Origin: Dryocosmus kuriphilus
Lineage: Eukaryota > Arthropoda > Insecta > Hymenoptera > Cynipidae
Reading direction: 5' to 3'
NCBI GenBank assembly: GCA_038277395.1
Contig: CM076196.1
Span: 86,617,786 to 86,681,785 of the forward strand
DNA length: 64,000 bases
Part shown: piece by piece, positions 12,438-22,945 of the stretch
How the letters are laid out: every line of letters begins with the position of its first letter
Numbering within the stretch: the stretch's first letter is position 1
Notes under the pieces: generated by a model
The model's database searches: none
Told to the model about the DNA's origin: nothing
Seen by the model: only the letters and a program-made list of their open reading frames with translations
Program-made: the position numbers and the translations under genes

Positions 12438-12619
12438 AATTTACCACCTACCTGCACTTGTTGGGTTGGAAAAGGGGAGTCCAGATAAGAGGAAACTAAA
12501 GCACCACGATGGAACGCCACGAAAGGCGTTTAAACTTGAATTTCGCCGAACGATAAACTTAATTTTCGCGGAGAGTTACGATCCTTGACTGACCGAGAAG
12601 TCTAACCACTGCTCAATCT

Positions 12620-12633
12620 CAAAGACCAACATC
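12620..12633. repeat. Target-site duplication of the LINE, right copy
   Basis: An exact second copy of CAAAGACCAACATC, lying directly upstream of the LINE 5' end. Confidence 0.95.
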
Positions 12634-12756
12634 GAATGTAATTTTGTCAACATTGCGCTAACGGCAAAGGCTCCCTCTACATACTAAAAAAAGGTTCAGG
12701 TCGGTATCACTTACCGACTGCGAGTAATGCTGTATACGCTCTTACTTAACAGACTG

Positions 12757-13877
12757 TTTCTCGGGGAAGATAATTGGTTATGAAACAAAGACTGCATTTT
12801 AATAATATTGTTTCTTAAATGTAAATTTAAATCGTAGTTCATCAAAATGACGCTGTCTGAAAAGTGGCGAACGTAATTTTTTAAATTCTAAATCCATATA
12901 CGTCAAGTTGTTGAATGTTTCCCATAGTTCCTGTCGGTATAATTTTCAAAGTGACACTTTTATCTTTGGATGTACATTCCGCTACTACTCTTGGGCAATG
13001 ACCACTCTATGAATCAATTAATAAAACACTATTTGGCCCCAAATTTGGAAAATGTATTTTCTCTAACCAAATTTTGAAGTGGTCTACAATAAATAAAGAA
13101 GAATGAACATATTAATTGTAGGTATTGCTTTTTGAATCAGAATGTTTAATATGAAATAGCTGTCATACACATGTATGTAAGTATATACAGTATGCACATA
13201 CCAGACGTAAGTTTCCCCGATCTTGATGCTTCCACATAAACATTGTCCAGACTAAAAACGTTGGCTTCCACCACCGGTCCGAACGTTCCACTTTGTTCTT
13301 TTAAAACCAAAAGTAGAGGCGATAAAAGTCTTACATCAGCTGATATCAACGATTGTATGGTGTAACTATGGGTTGTAGATGAAACTTACTGGATAAGACT
13401 TTGAATTTGTATTTCTCCTTCGACGGCTAAAGTTCTTCCAGAATGCATCTCAAGCTGAAAGCCACTTTGATCGGAGTTATAAAAATTTTGTAAACCAAAC
13501 ATTCCTATCTCCTGTTTAACATTAACGACAAATTCTTCGGCTTTCTTTTCCAACTCTGCAAATTGAAAATCTTCATGACCTATTTCTTGTGCTTATAAGG
13601 TCCATTTACGTAAGTCATTGTTATGAAAAGTAACACCGGCCTCGATTGCTGCTTTGAAATTTTCTAATGTAAAGTCACAAATTCGAGCTACTTTTTCTCT
13701 ATAAGTTCCGCCTTTGTTTAGAGCATGAGCTCACCATCGTAACTGTTTTTTCGATTTTACCCTTCTGAATTTCTGTCTGGCAGTATCAATACTTAAATTT
13801 CTCTTCTTACCGTTTCTCCAATATTCTACAGCCCTTATTTTATAGTCATATGGTAATTCTTCACCGTCTTTGTACAT
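12757..13877 (-). pseudogene. Pogo-like DDE transposase, N-terminal and catalytic part
   Basis: The start is an ATG at 13877-13875 (MYKDGEELPYDYK). Exon 1 runs to 13202. A GTATGT donor at 13201 and a TAG acceptor at 13084 bound a 118-bp intron, and exon 2 runs from 13083 to the Tc1 insertion at 12757. Exon 1 has the helical region AVEYWRNGKKRN and then YNSDQSGFQLEM (first catalytic D). Exon 2 has NSVLLIDS-stop-SGHC (second D motif) and PTGTMGNIQQLDVYGF, where pogo-group proteins have a Pro-rich, LQP-like motif. At least four in-frame stops are present, for example after KQLRW, KWTL, SLIQ and LIDS. The C-terminus is at 5162-5383. The family assignment rests on motif recall. Confidence 0.7.
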
Positions 13878-14810
13878 TTATTTGTTGGTGCTCTTGATCA
13901 TAAAGTTCGAGAACAGGTTGAAAAATGCAAAATAATGGAAGGATCTCTCGAAACTGTTCTCAAAATAACTTCATTGATTTTTAATTTTCACAATTTATTT
14001 ATATTTTACTTCAAATCTTCATGGCATTTACTAGCTTCATTATTTTAAAATTTTAATGTTTCCAGGAAGCCGAAGGGTTAATATATGCGGAGCAGGCATC
14101 GCTGATTAAGGGTAAGAGGCTAGTTTTTTCAATTTTTGGTATACTTGAGAGAAAAAAAAATAAAATAAATCGCGTTTTTCTCGAAACAACGTTTTTCGAC
14201 CTGGTTGACATTCTAACAGAAAAACTATTGCACCTATCAAGCTGAAATTTTTATGGCTTTTCTGCACATATGTAGCTATATGAGAACCAGCATCATAATT
14301 ATTTATAAATATTTAATCAATTATTTGACCAATTTCAGTTAAAAAAAAGTAAAAAGTGTAAATCTTCCGCCATTTTTTTTTCATCGAATTTGCATAATTC
14401 CACTTCATGCTATCGCGACATGTGTACTTTTTAATAATATCTATTTATTTACTTTTTTTTCGGATACTCTAAAATCGAGATATCATGTGGATCAGATGTA
14501 AGTTGGGGCAACTTCAGGCGGACATACCAGCGAAATTTACCATCAAAAGAAAACAAAAAAAATTTCTATATTTTAGTAAAACCTTCTCTTTCATGTGTAA
14601 AAAGCTTTAAATGGTTAAATAAATGTTATTATGTAAAAAAAAGATATTGAAAAAAATCAATGAGATGGAGAACTGGCCCCTTAAGGTCAGGTGTAAATAA
14701 GTGCAATTAGATTATAATTATTCATTTAAATTTTATTACCGTCCTTTTTCAAGTTTGAACGGGTACTTATAGATAACCAAATAAATGTTTTACAAAAAAT
14801 CTGCTCACTT
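13878..14810. other. AT-rich stretch without a recognised gene
   Basis: I see no supported coding region. It may include the 5' end of the pogo-like element, but I could not find terminal repeats. Confidence 0.5.
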
Positions 14811-14985
14811 CGTTCGCATATTCTCATCAGGCGCTTCGCGCGTGGCTCGCTTCGCTCGCAAGATTCAGCGCACCTAGGGCGCGCGATCTGGTGGTCGTCG
14901 CGCTTCGCGCTCCGATATATTTGAACCTCGCGCGTCACGCTCGGATGCTTCTGGTACTCGCACTTCGTGCTCAGTTTTCATTACT
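14811..14985. repeat. GC-rich palindromic island (CGCTTCGCGCTC type)
   Basis: Short near-palindromic words such as GCTTCGCGCG, CTTCGCTCGCAAG and CGCTTCGCGCTC recur about every 15-25 bp in otherwise AT-rich DNA, next to ATTCTCATCAGGCGC. The same motif occurs at one end of the interspersed repeats at about 15080, 27740-27890 and 31235-31260, so it is a module of that family. Confidence 0.75.
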
Positions 14986-15075
14986 TGGATCTTAAACTTT
15001 GAAAACACCTACTTTTAAAGAAATTTTTAATTTGTATTTTGTTGAAAATTTGAAACAAAATTATCTTACTTAAGG

Positions 15076-15919
15076 AATACATTCTCATCACGACAGTCGC
15101 CCTTCGCGCTCAACAGTCAATTTTTTTAAAAATCCATTATCGATTAGTAAAGTTTTTTTGTGATTTTCTAAATTTTAACAATGCAGATTTCGATTCTTAA
15201 AAGTAAAACGATAATTCTTATGAAAAATAAGATGAACAATTCTGCTTGCTAATATTTTCTCGTATCTCGCATAGTTTTGCTGAAAAGTGGATTTTTTTGT
15301 ATTTAATAATATATTTCACGAATAACTCAAAAACTACGCTTCTGTTCCAAAAAATTGTGGAGAGAAGATTTGTAGATCTTTTTGAGGTAACCAACTTTGT
15401 TTATTATAATTTTTTTCGTATCTTGCATAGTTTGACAGGAAATTTGAATTTTTGATTTTTAATAACGTTTTCTTGATTAAATCAAAAACCGTGCATTTTA
15501 TAAAAAAATGGTTAATACAAGATTTGCATATTTTTTTGTGGTGAAAAATTTTACTCTCTACTGTTTGTTTTTGTATCTCGCATATTTTAACGGGAAAATG
15601 GATTTTTTGATTTTGTGAAAATCGTTTTTGATGGATAAAACCATAACCACTGGTCAAAAACCGCTGGTTAACGAACTAGTCCTTTCTTTTTGGACCCTGA
15701 AGAAGTGTGCCAAAGCGCAGTCCAATCTGATGATTCTTTCAAAAGTCATCGCGGTAACAGACGCCGATGACGACGACGACAACGACAACAAAAACGACAA
15801 CAACAACAACAACAGACAGACAGACACCGTCGCAAAAACCGTTTTTTCTCATTCAGGGGGTCTCAAAACGTGGAGATTTGATGAAAACTTCGAGGGTAAA
15901 ATTTTATATAAATCTAATA
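15076..15919 (+). repeat. Interspersed repeat copy A (ACATTCTCATC family), split by a foldback
   Basis: The left end is ACATTCTCATCACGAC followed by a CGCTTCGCG-like word. The body has three diverged ~156-bp units (landmark GTATCTYGCATA near 15261, 15416 and 15572). A conserved segment (ATGGATAAAACCATAACCAC) and a GAC/AAC microsatellite (15765-15815) follow. The last few bases continue beyond the foldback at 18565-18583 (CTTCTCTGATGAGATTGT). The reading frame here (MDKTITTGQKPLVNEL) is frameshifted in copy B, so I do not call it a gene. Confidence 0.85.
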
Positions 15920-16089
15920 CGGGTGACAAACAACTTTGGACATAGCAACTTTGCACGTGCCCAACTGTGCACGTCGATGGACGGACGGACAACTGTGCAC
16001 GTCCATCTGTGCACGTCCATCTATGCACATCCAAGTCCACAGGAGCCCATCTATGCGCGTCGAAATTTCGGCGTGCACAGTTGTCCAAG

Positions 16090-16262
16090 TACCATCTGTG
16101 CAAGTGCACAGATGTCACATTCCTAACTGTGCATGTACACAGATATCACTTTCCCAACTGTGCACGTGCACAGATGTCAAGGTCCAACTGTGCACGTGCA
16201 CAGGTGTCACATGTCCAACTGTGCACGTGCACAGATGTCACTTGCCCTACTGTGCACGTTTA
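16090..16262. repeat. ~31-bp tandem units with GTGCACGTGCAC core (left arm)
   Basis: AACTGTGCAC recurs at 16125, 16156, 16186 and 16217, and a variant near 16247, giving a 30-31-bp period. Each unit carries the self-complementary GTGCACGTGCAC, with a CACGTG E-box core, followed by AGATGTCAC. The mirrored set lies at about 18175-18330 in the right arm. Placement near both ends suggests transposase-binding subterminal repeats. Confidence 0.85.
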
Positions 16263-17090
16263 TGTCCTTACCTAAGGGTTTATGCCAGGGTGGCCCTTTA
16301 TATCTACGTATAATAAATTTTTAACAGTTAAAATTATTCAATCCTGGTGGAATGGAGCGTACTAACTTTGTTAAAGTTTGTTTCAAAATACTTTAAAGTC
16401 TATTCTTATGAAAACATTCCTTCCAATTTATTATTAATATAAGAAAATCTTTTTTTAAATTTATTTTGCTTCCTCATGGAGAAAGCTTTGTAATAGTTAA
16501 ATTTTCGAAAAAAATGTAATTATTATAATTATGTAATTATCATAATTCACAGTTAATGCATGCAAACAGAATATTCCTTAACTCGAAAGAAATCCATTGT
16601 TCTATAATATTAATATATTTTATTAAAGATTAAGAACATTTTAATGATTTATAATATTGGAAAAATTGAGATTTACAATTTTATTAAAATAATGAATCCT
16701 TCCTCTTTAAAGAAGCAAATTATCTATTTGCTATTTCATCATGACGAGGAAGCAGAGTGTTCATGATATGAGCCCCAAAAAATATAGACTCCGGGAAAAC
16801 ACCCAAAATCGAATTCACAGCTAGTTTTAATACTTTCATCTTATTAACCCTAGGTCTAATGTCTTTAGGCCGTCTTTAGAACATCCATGTCCGTCTAAAT
16901 GATTTCCTACGAATGTCGAATGTCCTAAATTCTGTTTTACCAGAACTGCCACTTGTATAAATCTAACAAACCTTGTTCGGCCCACTGTTTTCGACCCACT
17001 GTTGATTGAATGACATTTATAAGACATTTCTTTATAATAGATTATTTAAGGAATTTTAAAAATATTCTGTCGACGGATATTCTACCTAAG

Positions 17091-17241
17091 AACAACCCCT
17101 TTTCCATCATCGGTCCCTGCATGATAAAACAACCCCTTTTCCATCATCTATCCCAGCACGATAAAACAATCCCATTTCCATCACCTGTCCCAGAACGATA
17201 AAACAACCCCTTTTCCATCATCTATCCCAGCACGATAAAAC
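17091..17241. repeat. 37-bp minisatellite, four copies
   Basis: AACAACCCCTTTTCCATCAT starts at 17091, 17128, 17165 (variant) and 17202, and a fifth partial start is at 17239. The array sits in the loop of the foldback transposon. Confidence 0.9.
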
Positions 17242-18632
17242 AAATTTAAAAAGTATTCAGCAAATAATTTTCAAGAAAATCATGCCAGATGCAGTAAGAT
17301 AATTTAATATTAACGATTCTATCACAAATTTTCAAAAAGGCCTTTTTTCCAGAGGAAATACACCTGATACTTTATGGGCTGTGAACAACCCCTGAAAATC
17401 AATAGATTTTAAAATTTTTTAAAAATACGAGCTTATTTTTGTTTGCATTCGAATAAATCTGGGGGGTGAGATCAAGAAAATTTGAAAAAAAATGTGTTCT
17501 ACCCAAATAAGTAAATCTTGATATTTCACTAACCAATGACTAAGATAAATGTATAACCCGTCATTATACATCATCACATAAACAACAGTAAAGCTTTGAT
17601 AAAAGTTATTTAAAACTTTTTTTCAAATTTACTTTTTGTTACATCATAAGAAAATACATAAAATAAATAAACGATTTTGTGAAATCAATGACAGATAACT
17701 AATTTGAAAAAAATAAATACCTACCAAGTAGGCACAGTAGTTAGTCGTCGTTAGGACGTCCTAAAGACTTCAGACGTCTCCATACCCACTGGGAGACTCA
17801 AAGAAGCCTAATAAGATAAAAACATTAAAATGTAAATTTAAAGTAGTAAGTTATGTATCGAGGGCGTAAAGAAGGCTATTTTGACGAGTCAAGTAGCGGG
17901 CGTAAAGTTTTATATAGCGAGCGCAAAGTTTCATGTAGCGCAATGGCGCGTTTTCAAGGGGGATCAGACAAAAAGAGATTTTCATATATATTCTATAATA
18001 ATTTGGAAGGAATAATTTCATAAAAATAACATTAGAATATTTTTAAACTAACTTTAAAAATGTTAGTATGCTCCATTTCACCAGGTTTGAATAATTTTAA
18101 CTGTTTAAAATTTATTATACGTGGATATGAAGAACCAACCTCGTATAAATAAACCCTTACGTAAGGACATAAACGTTCACAGTTGGGCAAGTGACATCTG
18201 TGTACGTGCACAGTTAGGCAAGTTCCTTCTGTGCACGTGCGCATTTGGGCAAGGGACACTGTGCACGTGCATAGTTGGACAAGTGATATTTGTGCACTGC
18301 ACAGTTGGGAAAGTGACATCCGTGCACGTCCAAGTCCACAGGAGCCCATCTATGCACGTTGAAATTTCGACGTGGATACTTGTCCAAGTACCATCTGTGC
18401 ACATGCACAGTTATCCAACTGATGACTGTGCATGTGCACAGATGGCACGTGCACAGTTGTCTGCCTAACCAACGGCGTGCACAGTTGTCCGCCTGGCCAT
18501 TGACGTGCACAGGTGGGCACGTGCAAAGTTGCTACGTGCAAAGTTGACCCCATCCCATCTAATACCTTCTCTGATGAGATTGTAATTAAGAAATTCACGT
18601 TTTTTATATACTTTAATCGATTAGTAAGCGTG

Positions 18633-19529
18633 AGAAACATGATGAGAATGCGCCTAAATAGCGGGCAGATTTTTCAATAACTTTTAGGAAATTTTTATTA
18701 GCTGTGTAATAATGTATTTTTTGATTAAAACAGCTATATTATACGTTTCATCAATAAACTATGTGTAGGATGAAAAAATGGTGTTCAGAAAATTTGTAGG
18801 TCTTTCCAAGATGAACAGTTTTGCTTGATAATATTTTCTCGTATTTTTAATAGTTTTGAAAAGAAGTGGATTCGTTTGTATTTAATAAGATATTTCACGA
18901 ATAACTCAAAAACTACGCGTCTCTCCAAAAAAATTATTGAAAGAAAATCTGTAGATCTTTTTGAGGCGAACAACTTTGTTTATTATCATTTTTTTCGTAT
19001 CTTGCATAGTTTGGCGGGAAATATGAATTCTTTGATTTTTAATAACGTTTTCTCGATTGAAACTAAAACCGTGCATTTTATCGAAAAATGGTTAAAACAA
19101 AATTTGTAGATTTTTTTGAGATGAATAATTTTACTCTCTACTGTTTTTTTTTTGTATCTCGCATAGTTTAGCCGGAAAATTAATTTTTTGATTTTTCGAA
19201 AACCGTTTTTGATGGATAAAACCATAAACCACTGGTCAAAAACTACTGGTGAACGAACTCGTCCTTTCCTTTTTGGACTCTGAAGAAGTGTGCCAAAGCG
19301 CAATCCAATCTGATGATTCTTTCAAAAAATATCGCAGTAACAGACGCCGACGAGAACGATGACAACAAACAACAACAACAACAACAACAACAACAAGAAC
19401 AATAGACAGACAGATACTGTCGCAAAACCCGTTTTTTCTCACTCAGGGGGTCGCAGAACGTGGAGATTTGATGAAATCCGCGAAAGTCAGTTTTCACATA
19501 AAACTAATACCTCCTCACTGAGATGAGAA
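18633..19529 (+). repeat. Interspersed repeat copy B (ACATTCTCATC family)
   Basis: It begins near GATGAGAATGCGCC, carries the same ~156-bp units and the ATGGATAAAACCATAAACCA segment, and has a CAA microsatellite at 19364-19399. It ends in GAGATGAGAATGT. It lies in the same orientation as copy A. Its left part resembles copy F, which has a GCGGGCA box. Confidence 0.85.
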
Positions 19530-20559
19530 TGTAAAAATGATAGTTGTGATGTTAACCGAATCTACGTATGTAATTAATTGCAAGACGTGGAAATTTGAAT
19601 ATATTTTCTATATACACATTATATGTATAAATATTTTTCTGAATAAATGATCAGAGTCACCATCGTGTGCCGAAACATTCGATACAATTATAATGTAATT
19701 TTAAACATTTCCACCTGACCTTTAAGTCAAGTTTTCATTCATAAACTCAAGCAATAAAAAATTATACCTATTTTGAAAATGCAATCAGTAGGAAAAATTT
19801 GATGGAGTATCCACATGTCATCATTAATGTTTGCTCGCAAAGTATTAATATCTTTTAATCTTGTCATTTAACCATTTCTACAAACATTGCGTCACACAAT
19901 TGACACTTAAAATGATGTTTCATACGGAATATAATTCCAAAATTTATTACTGCGAACAATAAGAAGTTATTGCAAAGGATACAGAATTCTTACATATTTC
20001 TATATTTAATTAAACAGTACTTACGTGCTTTACGGAAGTAGCTTTTACAGACTGTGTTATACAATTTAATTCATTCAATATTAAAACAATAAGGAAGCCC
20101 ACACTAGAAACATATGTGAAATTTAGGAACAGAAATTACGAAACCACAAGCAACTTGTTTTTCTCATGATCAGAAATACAAATGGTGATTCATTTTGACT
20201 TTGCCAATATTTCGCAAGTATCTGTCTGTTTTAAAAATAACCACGATAATCACTAGACGAAACAGTCTTTCTTTCAGAAACAACTTTCTCCCAGAAAAAA
20301 AGGTAGATAAGCCCAATACAAAGTAAGAATAAATAAATAACTGGAATGAATATGAAATAGACAAAAATGAACTATATAGTATGAGAAAAATATGTAAGTA
20401 TAATAATAGAGGTATTCCATTCCTCTGTTATGCGTTCTGTTTTCCAGATTGCGTGTTGTTACGTCACGTAACAATAGTAGCTGAACGGTCAGCCATGTTC
20501 ATTTTACTTTACGCGCGTAACTTCAAAACCTCTAAAAGCATCAATGAGAAAGAGAGAGA
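19530..20559. other. AT-rich stretch without a recognised gene
   Basis: No supported coding region, structural RNA or repeat boundary was found. Confidence 0.5.
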
Positions 20560-20985
20560 GAGTATGAGTGGTAGCAGCGATTGAGGTTGGCTTCACTTCG
20601 CCTCCTTGTGGCAATCTAAACAATCAATCTCGAGCCAAGTCTCAAACAGTTGACACGACATCTTGGTCCACGAGAAGCTCCCGTGCGTCCACAACCTCTC
20701 ATGGCTCAGTCTGCCATTTCGACTACTTAGCGGTCGAAGGAGTATCGTCTCCAACAAATCAAGGCTCAGTCTGCCAAAAGCCCGGGTCGCCAGTGATGCC
20801 AACGCCACGCAGAATGCAGGAGTGCAATTCCCCGCGCGGAGTTCGTAGTGTTAGTTATCTAATGTATCGTTTCCTTTTCCTGACTCCCGAGAGCAGTTCC
20901 TGTGGTCTTCGGTCCTTCGTGAATGCTCTCTTGGAGTCGAGTGCATTTTCTCAATAAAAAAGGGTTTTTTTTATGCCTCACAGGC
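20560..20985. other. GC-richer block with long open frames, function unknown
   Basis: This block stands out from its AT-rich surroundings. A 129-codon frame is open on the plus strand (20568-20957) and a 71-codon frame on the minus strand. Neither has a recognisable domain. AATAAA-like sequence and a T-rich run follow at 20950-20970. It could be an exon, a retroelement UTR or a short repeat. CAGTCTGCCA occurs twice in it, about 60 bp apart. I cannot choose between these. Confidence 0.3.
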
Positions 20986-21164
20986 TTTTTTCCCTTCCCC
21001 AAAAGATTTGTGTGATTATTTATAAACCCGAGTGTAATTTTTTTCTTTTTGACAGGTGATAAATTCTAGCTTCCAACACATTACATTTTCCTTTAATTTA
21101 AACTGAGTCGTCGAACCGTTAAGGCAAGACGATTTGACCCTAGGGCAAAACACGTGTATTAATT

Positions 21165-21690
21165 TACAAATTTACCTTGTGGGGCAAGGGCCCCATTTTT
21201 TATCAGTTCTGACGGTAGGTCTTCGATGCCCGCGGCTTTGTTATTTTTCAACTTCTTTATGGCCATTTCTATTTCTTTATCAGTAGGCTCATCAATTAGT
21301 AGATCATCAATGTGGATTTCACCGAGATTACCTTCAACAGGGGCTTCGCGTACGTTCAGTAGCTTATCGAAATAACTTTTCCATAAATTTAGTCTCTCTG
21401 TCTCATCGGCTACTATAGACAGCCATCTTCGTCCCTCATTACTTCCGTTCGACTTTGAAAGCCTGTCCTTATAAAATTGATTCCCTTGTACAACTCACGC
21501 GGTTTATTTGGTTTATTATGCGTTTCTGTTGCTAGTATTTTATTCTTCTCCTACTCCCTTTTCTTGGATCTGTAAAGCCTATTTGTACTTTTACTAATCT
21601 CGAGATACATCTTATGTGTTTGAGCGCACTTATTTTGTAAACTAATTAGGTTGGCCTCTTTTCACTTTCCAAACTAGTGTACGCTGATTA
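21165..21690 (-). pseudogene. RTE-like LINE fragment (linker before the reverse transcriptase)
   Basis: Translation of the minus strand gives LWKSYFDKLLNV, then PTDKEIEMAIKKLKNNKAAG and DLPSELIKNG, the conserved segment between endonuclease and reverse transcriptase in many LINEs. The frame is broken upstream, and the coding match ends near 21165. Its orientation is opposite to that of the reverse transcriptase piece at 22945-24302, and the two do not overlap in protein coordinates. They may be halves of one inverted insertion. Confidence 0.75.
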
Positions 21691-21823
21691 GCACCTGTTT
21701 GCAGAAATTAACCTTCAGTACAATATATGATAATCGGCCGTTAATGAAATGCATATCGATAACCGCTTGCGAAATTCGTTTATTAATAAGAAAACCGGTC
21801 CCCAGTGTGCGCCATATATATAC

Positions 21824-21857
21824 ATACACACACACATACGCGCGCGCGCACACACAA
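21824..21857. repeat. CA/CG dinucleotide microsatellite
   Basis: An alternating purine-pyrimidine run (ACACACAC, then CGCGCGCGC, then ACACAC), a sequence type that can adopt Z-DNA. Confidence 0.9.
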
Positions 21858-22177
21858 TATAGTAAAATAACTCCAATAATTGAGAACAAACAATATATTT
21901 GCGGAAAGACATGCCTCCCGCCCAGCGTACCATATATGGTACAGCAACAAATTTCTCGTGATTTCTCACGTACACGACACTGACAGGGAAAAAAGCTGTT
22001 CTAAGTATTTCTCTAAGCTCTCCTGCATACACCACGATAAACACTTGGCCATTCAGGCATTGCAAACACTAGACAAAAGGGTACTTACGTAAATCGGACG
22101 TCCATTGTGGAAGTCGGAAACAAAAGCTGAAACGCGGAATACCACCTGCAGCGCGAGGTAGCCAAGTCGCACTATCC

Positions 22178-22945
22178 CAGGTGCCTGTCGCCGATTTTGA
22201 TGAACTTGAAATATGTTGTAGACTTGTAGAGGACCAAAAACTAAGGACACGTGTTTTTTTGTATCTGTGGAAAAAAAAATTAAGGGAGTGAAACAGACCC
22301 TCAAATATGGGCGTAATGAATGAAAGTTCTATTGTTTCACGTAGAAAAAACAACATTTTTGAACGAAACCAATTGGAAAAGTTTCCTCACAGTGAGGGAT
22401 AAAAAACTCTACTTGCTCGATTAAATAAAAATTTTTAGAAGGTAAACCATCCCCTACATACGAAGAAAATAATTGAAAGTAAGGGAAAATTCAAGGAAAA
22501 TTCTGAAAAAATACATGTTACACGACAGTACTAGAGTAAGTTGACGTGTTTTTGCATTTTTTCCAAAAATCATATTGTACGGCGTAACTACACCTAAACA
22601 CACTTAATCATAAATATGCATATTCAGTACATGCGATTTTGATTTTTTGGGGTCGCTGAATCCAAATTTGGTAACAGAATTTCAAAATTCAAAATGGCGG
22701 ATCCAATATGGCTGCTAAAAATTTTTTAAGATAAGTGCAGTTTTATTTAAATGTCTATCTTTATGTTTTTGAGCTCGTAAAATTCAAATATGACAAAAGA
22801 ATATCAAGATTAGTAATATTGGGACCAACACAACGAAATTAAGTATTTCGAAAATGAACTATTTTGTCATTTTCAGTCCCTATACTCATTTCGAGTTTTG
22901 ATACTTTTGTTCTTACACTAGCATTGGTGACACATGAAGGTTAAG
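22178..22945. repeat. Dispersed copy of the satellite's parent element
   Basis: One satellite unit only is present here (about 22178-22623, from CCCAGGTG through CATAAATATGCATATTC). The same single-copy tail found at 4691-5035 follows, ending at GCATTGGTGACACAT. Relative to the array, the duplicated segment is the part between CCCAGGTG and AAATGTGCATATACG. Confidence 0.9.

Larger units (their letters stand above)
6527..12619 (-). mobile_element. Full-length non-LTR retrotransposon (I-group LINE), 6.09 kb
   Basis: The element is on the minus strand: 5' UTR of about 180 nt, ORF1 (12437-10881), ORF2 (10738-6878), a 3' UTR, and a short GAA-repeat tail (TTC on the plus strand, 6527-6546). Exact 14-bp target duplications flank it. 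ORF2 has an apurinic endonuclease, a reverse transcriptase and an RNase H, and ORF1 has three zinc knuckles. Those features point to the I/LOA-type group rather than Jockey or RTE. The 5' end is complete, and only one stop codon interrupts ORF2, so insertion was recent. Confidence 0.93.
5384..12756 (-). mobile_element. Tc1-family DNA transposon, split by a LINE
   Basis: Terminal inverted repeats of about 105 bp flank the element (about 5384-5492 and 12653-12756). Both start CAGTCTGTTAA and share GAGCGTATACAGCATTACTC. The target is TA: TA at 5382-5383, and TT, presumably a mutated TA, at 12757-12758. Subtracting the LINE and one target duplication leaves about 1.27 kb, a normal Tc1 length. The transposase lies on the minus strand. 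The two TIRs differ at roughly one base in ten, so this insertion is old compared with the LINE inside it. Confidence 0.93.
15920..18556. mobile_element. Foldback-type DNA transposon with ~530-bp inverted arms
   Basis: The left arm is 15920-16450 and the right arm is 17984-18556, inverted. They match from the outer edge (ACTTTGCACGTGCCCA) through the CACGTG-rich tandem units to an inner segment (AACAGTTAAAATTATTCAA). ATCTAATA occurs on both sides (15912-15919 and 18557-18564), an 8-bp target duplication, and it joins the two halves of repeat copy A exactly. The 1.5-kb loop has no transposase. An 8-bp duplication fits the hAT or P superfamilies, and long arms built of subterminal repeats resemble Galileo or foldback elements. 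The superfamily is not proven. Confidence 0.9.

Noticed and set aside
16090..16262. 31-bp regularly spaced repeats as a CRISPR array
   Set aside because: The units are contiguous with no unique spacers, lie in transposon arms and are in a eukaryotic genome.
15628..16324. Acidic or Thr/His-rich frames over the GAC/AAC microsatellite and the CACGTG array
   Set aside because: The frame is broken by single-base changes in copy B. The peptides are translations of simple repeats.
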